DNA of 64,000 bases from the NCBI RefSeq assembly GCF_031020795.1, contig NZ_JAVHJP010000002.1:736538-800537 (forward strand), in the 5' to 3' direction. The notes under the pieces are model-generated. The model saw only the letters and a program-made list of their open reading frames with translations, had not been told where the DNA came from and made no database searches. The position numbers and the translations under genes are program-made. Of this stretch, positions 57,448-64,000 are shown piece after piece. Position 1 is the stretch's first letter. Each line of letters begins with the position of its first letter. Origin of the DNA: Hydrogenophaga pseudoflava. Lineage in GTDB: Bacteria > Pseudomonadota > Gammaproteobacteria > Burkholderiales > Burkholderiaceae_C.

Positions 57448-59495
57448 ATGCCAGACTGCTCTGGTCAAAAGTGCCCTGGCCCATCGTGCGCCGGGTGGCC
57501 TTGGGCATTCTTGCGGTCATCGGAGTAGCAGCACTGGTGGTCACTGCTCTCTACCTGTCGGGCGTGCTGTTTCTGGTCCTGAGCAAGTCGAACCCCAGCC
57601 TGGCCGGCTGGAACAGCATCGTGGACTACTGGCTGATCTACGCCGATGAACCTGCGTTGCGCAAGCGGCTGCTGGTCTCCAGCGGTGCAGCCTACCTGCT
57701 CACGCTGGTGCTCTTGCCCATGGCACTGATCTCTGCCAGCCGCCCGCGCCGTCCACTGCATGGTGATGCCCGCTTCGCCACCTTCGCCGAGGTGAAGAAG
57801 GCTGGGCTGCTGCTGACCGGCAGACGAGCCGCCACACCAGGCATCCTGATCGGCCGCTTCCGTGGCCAGTTCCTCGCCCTGCACGGGCAACTCTCGGTCA
57901 TGTTGTCTGCCCCCACCCGCAGCGGCAAGGGTGTCGGCGTGGTGGTGCCCAACCTGCTGAACTGGCCTGACTCCGTGGTCGTGCTCGACATCAAGGGGGA
58001 GAACCACGCCATCACGGCCGGCTACCGGGCCCAGCACCAACAGGCGGTCTACGCCTTCTCCCCCTTCGACGAAGAAGCACGCAGCCACCGCTGGAACCCG
58101 CTCACTGCCGTCCGCACCAGCCCCCTGCACCGCGTGGGTGACTTGCTGGGCGTTGGCCAAGTGTTCTACCCCAATGACGGCAGCGGCACATCGTCCGAAG
58201 CCTTCTTCAACGACCAGGCCCGCAACCTCTTCCTCGGTCTGGGCTTGCTGCTGCTGGAAACACCCGATCTGCCCCGCACCGTGGGCGAGATGCTGCGCCA
58301 GTCGTCGGGGCAAGGGCGCCCGTTGAAAGAACACCTCAACGGATTGATCGAGCAACGCAAGACAGCGGGGAAGCCGTTCTCCGATGAATGCCTGGATGCC
58401 TTGCAACGCCTGCTGTGCAACTCGGAAAACACCTTGTCCAGCGTGGTCGCCACCTTCCATGCTCCGCTGACGATCTTTGCGGATGCAGTGGTGGATGCCG
58501 CCACCAGTGCCGACGACTTTGACCTCGGCCAGTTGCGCCGGCAGCGCATGTCGGTCTATGTGTGCATCCCGCCGCACCGGCTGGCCAGCGCCCGGCCACT
58601 GCTCACCCTGTTCTTTTCGCAACTGGTCAGCCTCAACACGCAGCACCTGCCGGAGCAGGACCCGTCGCTCAAGTACCAGTGTCTGCTGGTCAACGACGAG
58701 TTCACCGCCATGGGCCGCGTGGGGATCATCACGCACTCGGCCGCCTTCCTGGCCGGCTACAACCTGCGCCTGCTCACCGTGGTGCAGGCCATGTCGCAGC
58801 TGGACGCGGTCTACGGCGACAAGGAAGCCCGCACCTTCGCCACCAACCACGGTCTGCAGATCCTCTTCGCCCCACGCGAACAGCGGGACGCCGACGAGTA
58901 CAGCGCCATGCTGGGCTACTTCACCCAACGGGTCACCACCCGGGGGCGCAGCCGCTCGTTCAGCGGCCACGGCCACAGTTCTGTCAGCCGCAACGAAAGC
59001 GAACAACGCCGCGCCCTGCTCATGCCGCAGGAGTTCAAGGAACTGGGCAAAGACCGACTGGTGGTGATCTGCGAGAACTGCAAACCCATCCTCGGCGACA
59101 AGATCCGCTACTTCCAGGACAAGGCGTTCACGACGCGCCTGCTGCCGGCGCCCAAGGTGCCGCAGATGAACATGGACCAGCACCTCGCCAGAGTCCAGCA
59201 GCGTTGGCGCTACGCAGACGACGAACTGCCGCCCGGGCAAACCGGCATGGACATCGGTGTTCTGAATCACGACGTCAAGCTGACCAAAGACCAGATGGAA
59301 GGCCCACCCGAGAAGCTGGCGGAAACCTGCTTCGGTTTCTTTGACGACGGACTGGCGGCTGTCGGTGAAGGCGGGTCCATCGAGCCAGTCTTTGAGCGCG
59401 TCGAGGCCGAGCCCGACCCAGCCGAGTCCTCCTCGCCGTCCTTCGCCAGCACCACAGAACCCATCCGGCTCGAAACCCTGGAGGAACAGCCATGA
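57444..59495 (+). CDS. virD4: VirD4/TraG-type coupling ATPase
   Basis: This 683-residue coupling protein brings relaxosomes or effectors to the T4SS. Two N-terminal membrane segments (about 10-45 and 75-95), Walker A at TRSGKG (158-163), and Walker B near LLVNDEFTAMG are seen. The acidic C-tail may bind substrate. It overlaps virB11 and the lipoprotein gene by ATGA. Confidence 0.92.
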   Translation: MNARLLWSKVPWPIVRRVALGILAVIGVAALVVTALYLSGVLFLVLSKSNPSLAGWNSIVDYWLIYADEPALRKRLLVSSGAAYLLTLVLLPMALISASRPRRPLHGDARFATFAEVKKAGLLLTGRRAATPGILIGRFRGQFLALHGQLSVMLSAPTRSGKGVGVVVPNLLNWPDSVVVLDIKGENHAITAGYRAQHQQAVYAFSPFDEEARSHRWNPLTAVRTSPLHRVGDLLGVGQVFYPNDGSGTSSEAFFNDQARNLFLGLGLLLLETPDLPRTVGEMLRQSSGQGRPLKEHLNGLIEQRKTAGKPFSDECLDALQRLLCNSENTLSSVVATFHAPLTIFADAVVDAATSADDFDLGQLRRQRMSVYVCIPPHRLASARPLLTLFFSQLVSLNTQHLPEQDPSLKYQCLLVNDEFTAMGRVGIITHSAAFLAGYNLRLLTVVQAMSQLDAVYGDKEARTFATNHGLQILFAPREQRDADEYSAMLGYFTQRVTTRGRSRSFSGHGHSSVSRNESEQRRALLMPQEFKELGKDRLVVICENCKPILGDKIRYFQDKAFTTRLLPAPKVPQMNMDQHLARVQQRWRYADDELPPGQTGMDIGVLNHDVKLTKDQMEGPPEKLAETCFGFFDDGLAAVGEGGSIEPVFERVEAEPDPAESSSPSFASTTEPIRLETLEEQP

Positions 59496-60136
59496 CCATC
59501 CTGACCCCGCGCACCGTATTGACCGCCTTGTTCCCCGCAATGCTGGGCGCCTGCAGCTCCCCACCCAAGCCCCCCACCGTGGACGAATCTCAGAAACGAC
59601 CCGCCAACGCGCAGATGGCCGTCGATCTGCAGGTGTGCAAGAACGATTTGCAGAACACCCGCATCCAGGCCAACGAATCCAGCCGCCTTGCAGAGGCCAC
59701 CACCGCCACGCTGGCCCACATGGCCGCTCGCCAGCAACTGATGGCATCGATCCAGGAAAAAGCGCAGGCCAACAGCATTCGCATCGTCCACTTCGGCTTC
59801 AACAGCACCCGGGTCTCGATCCCCACCGAGGATGCATCGGCTCTGCTGGAAGAAGCCAAGACCGCGCCACTCGTGGTGCTGAGGGGGCGCACTGACGGCA
59901 CCAGCGACTCGTCGGTTGAAAGCCGGATCGCACAGGCCCGGGCCAACGCCGTGCGCGACTACCTCGTCGCCGCTGGCGTTGACCACTCGCGCATCCGCAC
60001 CACCCACCAACCCAGCGGTGACCACCTGGCCGACAACAACAGCCAGCGAGGCAGAAACCTCAACCGCCGCGTCGAGATCGAGGTGTACCGGGCTCCCCCG
60101 GTTCCCGCCCAGTCTTCTGCCCCACCCCAACGCTGA
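59492..60136 (+). CDS. OmpA-family lipoprotein in the T4SS operon
   Basis: This 214-residue protein has a lipobox (MLGACSS, Cys at about 21), a helical stretch and an OmpA-like murein-binding domain (VVLRGRTDGTS...RAQARANAVRDYL, RGRNLNRRVEIEV). It may anchor the secretion complex to murein and take over the lipoprotein role of VirB7. It is coupled to virD4 by ATGA. Confidence 0.85.
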   Translation: MTILTPRTVLTALFPAMLGACSSPPKPPTVDESQKRPANAQMAVDLQVCKNDLQNTRIQANESSRLAEATTATLAHMAARQQLMASIQEKAQANSIRIVHFGFNSTRVSIPTEDASALLEEAKTAPLVVLRGRTDGTSDSSVESRIAQARANAVRDYLVAAGVDHSRIRTTHQPSGDHLADNNSQRGRNLNRRVEIEVYRAPPVPAQSSAPPQR

Positions 60137-60175
60137 CACCTCACCTGCTGGCCACAGCCACCGAAGGAGACCACC

Positions 60176-61345
60176 ATGGACGAAAGATCAATACCGGCCC
60201 GGCGTGTGGATCAGACCACGGCGGAAACCAACACACCCATGGGCGGAACGGTGGAGCCCATTGATCGCGCCGCCATCGCCATCCGGACCTTCCAGACGCC
60301 CGAGCCCGAACCCGGCGAACGGTTCGAACTGCGCGACCCATTCGCCGAACTCACCTACCGCACCGACCGCTACCAGGATATGGTGGCCAAGGCCGACCAC
60401 CTCGGTGCCAACCGGTTCGTTGTCGTGGATGTGCGGGGGAAGAAGTCCTTCGTACACAAGATCGACGGCCAATGGCAGCGGGATGAAACCCGTGAAGTCC
60501 CGCCCCCGTCGACAGCCCAGCCAGCGAAACCGGTGAACACCGATCCAGCGCGCGAGATAACGGAATCCAACGTCATCCCCCTCCCCTCCAAAGACAGAGG
60601 GACTGACGCAGCCGACACGCCCAGCCAACAGGCGAGCGCCCGCATGGACGCCCAGGCCGAACGCGGAGCCCTCGTCGCCCGGCTGGAGGCTGCGTTGATG
60701 GACCGCTACATCATCAAACGCGCACCGGTCACGCTGGGTGACGTCAGCCTCGGCCTGACCGAATACCGCTTCCGGGGTGATACCTCGCGCGTCGCCTTTA
60801 CAGAATCCACCTTCCGGATCGCCACCGACACCAACAGCCCCTCGGTGGCCCGCTCTATGGTCGATGTGGCCGAAGCCCGCAACTGGCGGTCCCTTCGGGT
60901 CACGGGCAGCGAAGACTTCCGGCGCCTGGTCTGGCTCGAAGCCGCAGCGCGCGGTGTAAAGGCCTTGGGCTACGAGCCCAACCCTGCCGACCTGGAACGC
61001 CTCAAGGTGGAGCGTGAGCAGCGACAGATCAACCGCATCGAGCCCACCCGTGACGCCAGCGCGCCACAGGCCGCCACCAACACCGAGAAGCCATCGGGCC
61101 GCGGCAGCGGTGGCCGCAAGACCGTGCTGGCGGCCATCGAAGCCATCCTCGTCGCCAATCGGGTGCCAGAGAAGCGGCGCGAAGCCGTGATGGTGGCCGC
61201 CGCCGAAAAGCTCGCCCAGCGCATCCGCGATGGCCAGAACCCCAAGGTCCGGGTCTTTGACAAGAACGCACCGTCCCAGCGGCCTGTCGTGACGCCCCAG
61301 CAAGACCAGCAGCGCGGTCGCGAACGCGCTGCACCTGCCCGCTGA
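60176..61345 (+). CDS. LPD7-domain protein of conjugative elements
   Basis: This 389-residue cytosolic protein holds a short N-terminal conserved segment (YQDMVAKADHLGANRFVVVD), a disordered middle and an LPD7 domain (about 180-280; LTEYRFRGDTSRVAFTES, ARSMVDVAEARNWRSLRVTG). LPD7 domains are often fused to relaxases such as TraI. Here it is separate. The Arg/Gln-rich C-tail may bind DNA. Function is inferred to be in DNA processing. Confidence 0.75.
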   Translation: MDERSIPARRVDQTTAETNTPMGGTVEPIDRAAIAIRTFQTPEPEPGERFELRDPFAELTYRTDRYQDMVAKADHLGANRFVVVDVRGKKSFVHKIDGQWQRDETREVPPPSTAQPAKPVNTDPAREITESNVIPLPSKDRGTDAADTPSQQASARMDAQAERGALVARLEAALMDRYIIKRAPVTLGDVSLGLTEYRFRGDTSRVAFTESTFRIATDTNSPSVARSMVDVAEARNWRSLRVTGSEDFRRLVWLEAAARGVKALGYEPNPADLERLKVEREQRQINRIEPTRDASAPQAATNTEKPSGRGSGGRKTVLAAIEAILVANRVPEKRREAVMVAAAEKLAQRIRDGQNPKVRVFDKNAPSQRPVVTPQQDQQRGRERAAPAR

Positions 61346-61354
61346 AGTGGTGAG

Positions 61355-62671
61355 ATGAACACGACAGCGGCCGGGGAGGCGGCCTACGCCATCGGCGGCC
61401 AACGATGGGGCCGAGACGCCCCCGGCTTCGCAGACGCCATCGCTCAGGCACACGAGCGCCACCTGCGCCCCCGCTGCCTCTGCCAGCCCGGCGGGCCGGG
61501 AGTTGACATGTACGTGGCGCGCGTGCTGAGCGGGTACACCGTCAAGCGCATGCCCAACACCGGTAGCCAACACGCCACCACCTGCCCGTCCTACGAGCCG
61601 CCGGCAGATTTCAGCGGTCTCGGCCCGCTGGTCGGCACCTCCATCGTCGAAAACCCGGCCACCGGCATGACGACGCTCAAGCTGGACTTCCCGATGTCCA
61701 AGCTACCCGGCCGGGCCGTACAGCCGCCCTCGGCCAGCGCCAGCAGCAGCAGCGTGGTTGCCCACGGCCATCGGCTCGGCCTGCGCGCCCTGCTGCACTA
61801 CCTGTGGGACCAGGCCGAACTGACTCACTGGAAGCCTGCATTCGCTGGCCGCCGCACCTGGGGCACCGTGCGCAAGCACCTGCTACAGGCCGCCGACAAC
61901 AAGTTCGTCCACGGCCATGCCTTGCTGGACAGCCTCTACATCCCAGAAGTGTTTTCGGTGGAGCAGCGCGACGCAATTCAGTCCCGCCGCCAACGGCTGT
62001 GGGCCCATGGCGCCCCGAGACCCGGACAACCCCAAGCCCTGCTGCTCATGGTGGCCGAGGTCAAAGACATCGCACCCGCCCGCTTCGGGCACAAGGCGGT
62101 CTTCAAACACCTGCCAGACCAAGCCTTCGCGCTGGACGATGCGCTCTACCGGCGCCTGGGCAGAAGCTTTGAACACGAACTCACCCTCTGGGGCACAGAG
62201 CCCGACCTTCACCTGGTCATGGTGGCCACCTTCCGGGTGGACGAAGCCGGCACGCCAGGCATCTTGGAACTGTCCCTCATGCTCACCACCGCCCAGTGGC
62301 TACCGGTGGACGACGGCTGGGACCGGCAACTGGTCGGGGCACTGGTGCGGCAGGGCCGCAGCTTCGTCAAAAGCCTTCGGTACAACGTGCCCGGCAACCA
62401 GGCACTGGTCTGCGCCAGTCTTCTGGACTGCGGTGTGGCGCCCTTCCCTCTGTTCATCGACCGTGATCTTGGCCCTGAAGGCGCCGCCTTGGGAGAAAGC
62501 CCGGAGTCCGGCGGTGACAGCACCACCTGGCGCTGGCGCCCTGCCCTCGGCGACATGCCCGCGCTACCGCCGCGCCAGCTGAAGACCAGCCCGATCCAAC
62601 TTCCTCAGGAAGCCTTTTCCAGATCCGATACCGAGACATTTCCAGATACCAGAACTCAGCCAAATATATAA
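61355..62671 (+). CDS. DUF1173-family protein
   Basis: This 438-residue protein matches the DUF1173 family, found in conjugative elements and without assigned function. Landmarks are CLCQPGGPGVDMYVAR, TGSQHATTCPSYEPP and FVHGHALLDSLYIP. Paired Cys near the N-terminus may bind metal. The last 25 codons are AT-rich and contain the TCCAGAT repeats described separately. Confidence 0.8.
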   Translation: MNTTAAGEAAYAIGGQRWGRDAPGFADAIAQAHERHLRPRCLCQPGGPGVDMYVARVLSGYTVKRMPNTGSQHATTCPSYEPPADFSGLGPLVGTSIVENPATGMTTLKLDFPMSKLPGRAVQPPSASASSSSVVAHGHRLGLRALLHYLWDQAELTHWKPAFAGRRTWGTVRKHLLQAADNKFVHGHALLDSLYIPEVFSVEQRDAIQSRRQRLWAHGAPRPGQPQALLLMVAEVKDIAPARFGHKAVFKHLPDQAFALDDALYRRLGRSFEHELTLWGTEPDLHLVMVATFRVDEAGTPGILELSLMLTTAQWLPVDDGWDRQLVGALVRQGRSFVKSLRYNVPGNQALVCASLLDCGVAPFPLFIDRDLGPEGAALGESPESGGDSTTWRWRPALGDMPALPPRQLKTSPIQLPQEAFSRSDTETFPDTRTQPNI

Positions 62672-62736
62672 ACTCATATCGTTAAACGATTTTTTGCCGT
62701 AGAGTCCAGATAAATCAATCCTCAATTCCAGATACC
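62617..62736 (+). repeat. TCCAGAT heptamer array before fic
   Basis: TCCAGAT occurs at 62618, 62641, 62705 and 62727; two copies extend to the 11-mer TTCCAGATACC (62640-62650 and 62726-62736). Spacings are 23, 64 and 22 bp, near multiples of two helical turns. The array spans the end of the DUF1173 gene and the fic leader and surrounds an AT-rich palindrome. Confidence 0.6.
62678..62690. promoter_or_regulatory. AT-rich perfect palindrome in the fic leader
   Basis: ATCGTT-A-AACGAT is a perfect 6+1+6 inverted repeat in the AT-rich gap between DUF1173 and fic. It is too tight for a hairpin and is better read as an operator. A T-run follows directly. Confidence 0.4.
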
Positions 62737-62743
62737 TGCAACC

Positions 62744-63904
62744 ATGGTTCAGTTTGTTCACCACCCGCTGCGGCTGCTGAACCCCAGCTTCGACTCTCCA
62801 CTGCTGGACGTGTTGACCGACCTGGAGCACCTGCGGCGCCTGCAGATCCAGGGCACCACGCCGCTGCCGGTGTTCATGCAGCTCAAGCAGGTCTTCCACG
62901 TGCTGGAGAGCCTGGCCTCGGCCCGCATCGAAGGCAACCACACCACGCTGGCCGACTATGTGGAAGCGAGGGTGATCGACGGCCCGAACCGGTCCGAACA
63001 GTTGCAGGAAATTGCCAACATCGAACACGCGATGCAGCAGGTAGAAGACAGCATGGAGCCCGGCGCCCCGCTGACCGAGCACCTGCTGCGCGGGCTGCAT
63101 GCCACCACGGTGGACGGGCTCAAACGTGAGGGCGACACCAACCCCGGCGCTTACCGCCAGGGCGCGGTGAAGATCGCCCAGGCTGACCACCTGCCGCCCG
63201 AGGCGCCCCAGGTGCCGGACTACATGACCGAGCTGGTCACCTTCATCAACCGGGCGGACCCGCCCAAGTACGACCTGATGAAGGTGGCGCTGGCACACCA
63301 CCGTTTCGCCTGGGTGCACCCGTTCGGCAACGGCAATGGCCGGGTGGTGCGCCTGCTCACCTACGCCATGCTCATCAAATACGGCTTCCGCGTGAACGCA
63401 GTGGGCCGGCTGCTCAACCCGGCTGCCGTGTTCTGCGCCGACCGCAACGCCTACTACGCCCGGCTGGGCGACGCCGATGCCGGCACCGACGAAGCGCTGG
63501 AGCGCTGGTGCGTGTATGTGCTCAGCGGTGTGCGCGACGAACTGACCAAAGTGGACCGCTTGGCCGACTACGAACACCTCAAGGCCAAGGTGCTGCTGCC
63601 TGCAGTGAACTACGCCCGCGAACGAGAGTTGATCACCCCGCTGGAACAGGCCGTGCTGACCACCACCATCAAAGCCGGTACGGTGAAGGCGGGTGACCTG
63701 GAAGCAGCCACGCCCGACCTCAACGCCAACCAGCGCACTTACCAGATACGCAAGCTGGTGGACGGCGGCATGCTGCAACCCATCAACCCGGGCGCCCGGC
63801 AATACAGCATCGGGTTCAGCCACAACATGCTTTTGCGTGGTGTGGTGCGTGCACTGACGGATGAAGGGTTCATCCCTGCCGCGGTTGTCGCGCCGACGAC
63901 CTGA
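62744..63904 (+). CDS. Fic-domain AMPylase-type protein, self-inhibited class II
   Basis: This 386-residue protein has the Fic motif H192-PFGNGNGR, so it should transfer AMP (or a related nucleotide) to a target protein. The inhibitory helix S59-x3-E63-G64 (SARIEGN) lies N-terminal to the Fic core, the class II arrangement. A C-terminal winged helix follows (about 300-370). It may be a toxin, a regulator or a T4SS cargo; no antitoxin gene is adjacent. ATG 62744 gives the full family start. Confidence 0.85.
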   Translation: MVQFVHHPLRLLNPSFDSPLLDVLTDLEHLRRLQIQGTTPLPVFMQLKQVFHVLESLASARIEGNHTTLADYVEARVIDGPNRSEQLQEIANIEHAMQQVEDSMEPGAPLTEHLLRGLHATTVDGLKREGDTNPGAYRQGAVKIAQADHLPPEAPQVPDYMTELVTFINRADPPKYDLMKVALAHHRFAWVHPFGNGNGRVVRLLTYAMLIKYGFRVNAVGRLLNPAAVFCADRNAYYARLGDADAGTDEALERWCVYVLSGVRDELTKVDRLADYEHLKAKVLLPAVNYARERELITPLEQAVLTTTIKAGTVKAGDLEAATPDLNANQRTYQIRKLVDGGMLQPINPGARQYSIGFSHNMLLRGVVRALTDEGFIPAAVVAPTT

Positions 63905-63972
63905 AGGACAGGGCTGCAGCAGCGTATCCGTCCGGTCAACCCATCTTGAATGTGAGTTGAGAAGCGGGCATC

Positions 63973-64000
63973 GTCCCCACGATTGGAGGATCGTGGAGAC
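63973..64000. repeat. Inverted repeat at the window end
   Basis: GTCCCCACGAT pairs with ATCGTGGAGAC around TGGAGG: 11-bp arms with one mismatch. It lies 69 nt after the fic stop and ends at the last base of the window, so a T-run or extended arms cannot be judged. It could be a terminator or an element site. Confidence 0.45.

Noticed and set aside
62678..62697. Palindrome plus T-run considered as an intrinsic terminator of the DUF1173 gene
   Set aside because: Only four to five A/T-rich pairs could form around a workable loop, too weak for a terminator; an operator is more likely.

Overview
The window is high-GC proteobacterial DNA. Gene content (an aot-type arginine/ornithine ABC operon, a TadA-hydrolase fusion next to an LD-carboxypeptidase, dense ATGA-coupled operons) points to a betaproteobacterium, most likely Burkholderiales/Comamonadaceae. 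That placement is an inference from gene order and codon style, not from a marker gene.

Layout. (1) 1-12.1 kb looks like core chromosome: aotJ(partial)QM-O-P, an EF-hand protein, a penicillin-acylase-family hydrolase, an FHA-linked adenylate cyclase, a small unknown gene behind an FNR-like box, an LD-carboxypeptidase, the tadA fusion, and a 2'-5' RNA ligase/phosphodiesterase-family gene behind a LexA-type box. (2) 12.1-18.9 kb is accessory DNA of visibly lower GC: an AlpA-type regulator preceded by phased repeats, two small island-type genes, a LysR regulator, a symporter coupled to a fatty-acid desaturase, an ACT-domain protein, an unknown gene and a LuxR solo. (3) 18.9-28.7 kb is a Cd/Pb/Zn resistance block: ynfA, cadR/pbrR, a CDF pump, DUF3703, a CzcI-like protein, lspA, then dsbB, a DsbA-like protein, SCO, an M23 peptidase and an L,D-transpeptidase, and a convergent CadA-type ATPase. 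(4) 28.8-46.6 kb is a copper/silver block of two minus-strand operons (Met-rich protein-MCO-DUF2933-Cu ATPase; TolC-MCO-cupredoxin-CusF-cytochrome c) and a plus-strand copRS-cusCBA operon. (5) 46.8-64 kb is a P-type (VirB/VirD4) type IV secretion operon: TrbM-like, VirB1-6 and B8-B11, VirD4, an OmpA-like lipoprotein, an LPD7 protein, DUF1173 and a Fic protein. No relaxase, integrase or tRNA gene is visible, so the right end of the element lies outside.

How it fits together. Blocks 2-5 read as one mobile or formerly mobile island (ICE or genomic island) carrying metal resistance beside its own conjugation machine. Regulation can be read in the DNA. Two MerR-type promoters with 19-bp spacers and nearly identical dyads sit before the CDF gene and, 9 kb away, before cadA, so one CadR/PbrR probably controls both. 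Two matching CopR-like boxes sit at the same distance from a -10 element before each minus-strand copper operon. A perfect FNR consensus lies between the predicted promoter and the ribosome binding site of the TolC/MCO operon, suggesting oxygen control of an oxygen-dependent copper oxidase.

The best candidates for new biology are the FNR site in the copper operon, the LexA-type box before the RNA ligase-family gene, the envelope-maintenance genes inside the Cd/Pb block, the LysR-symporter-desaturase-ACT cluster with a LuxR solo, and the repeat array before the Fic gene.
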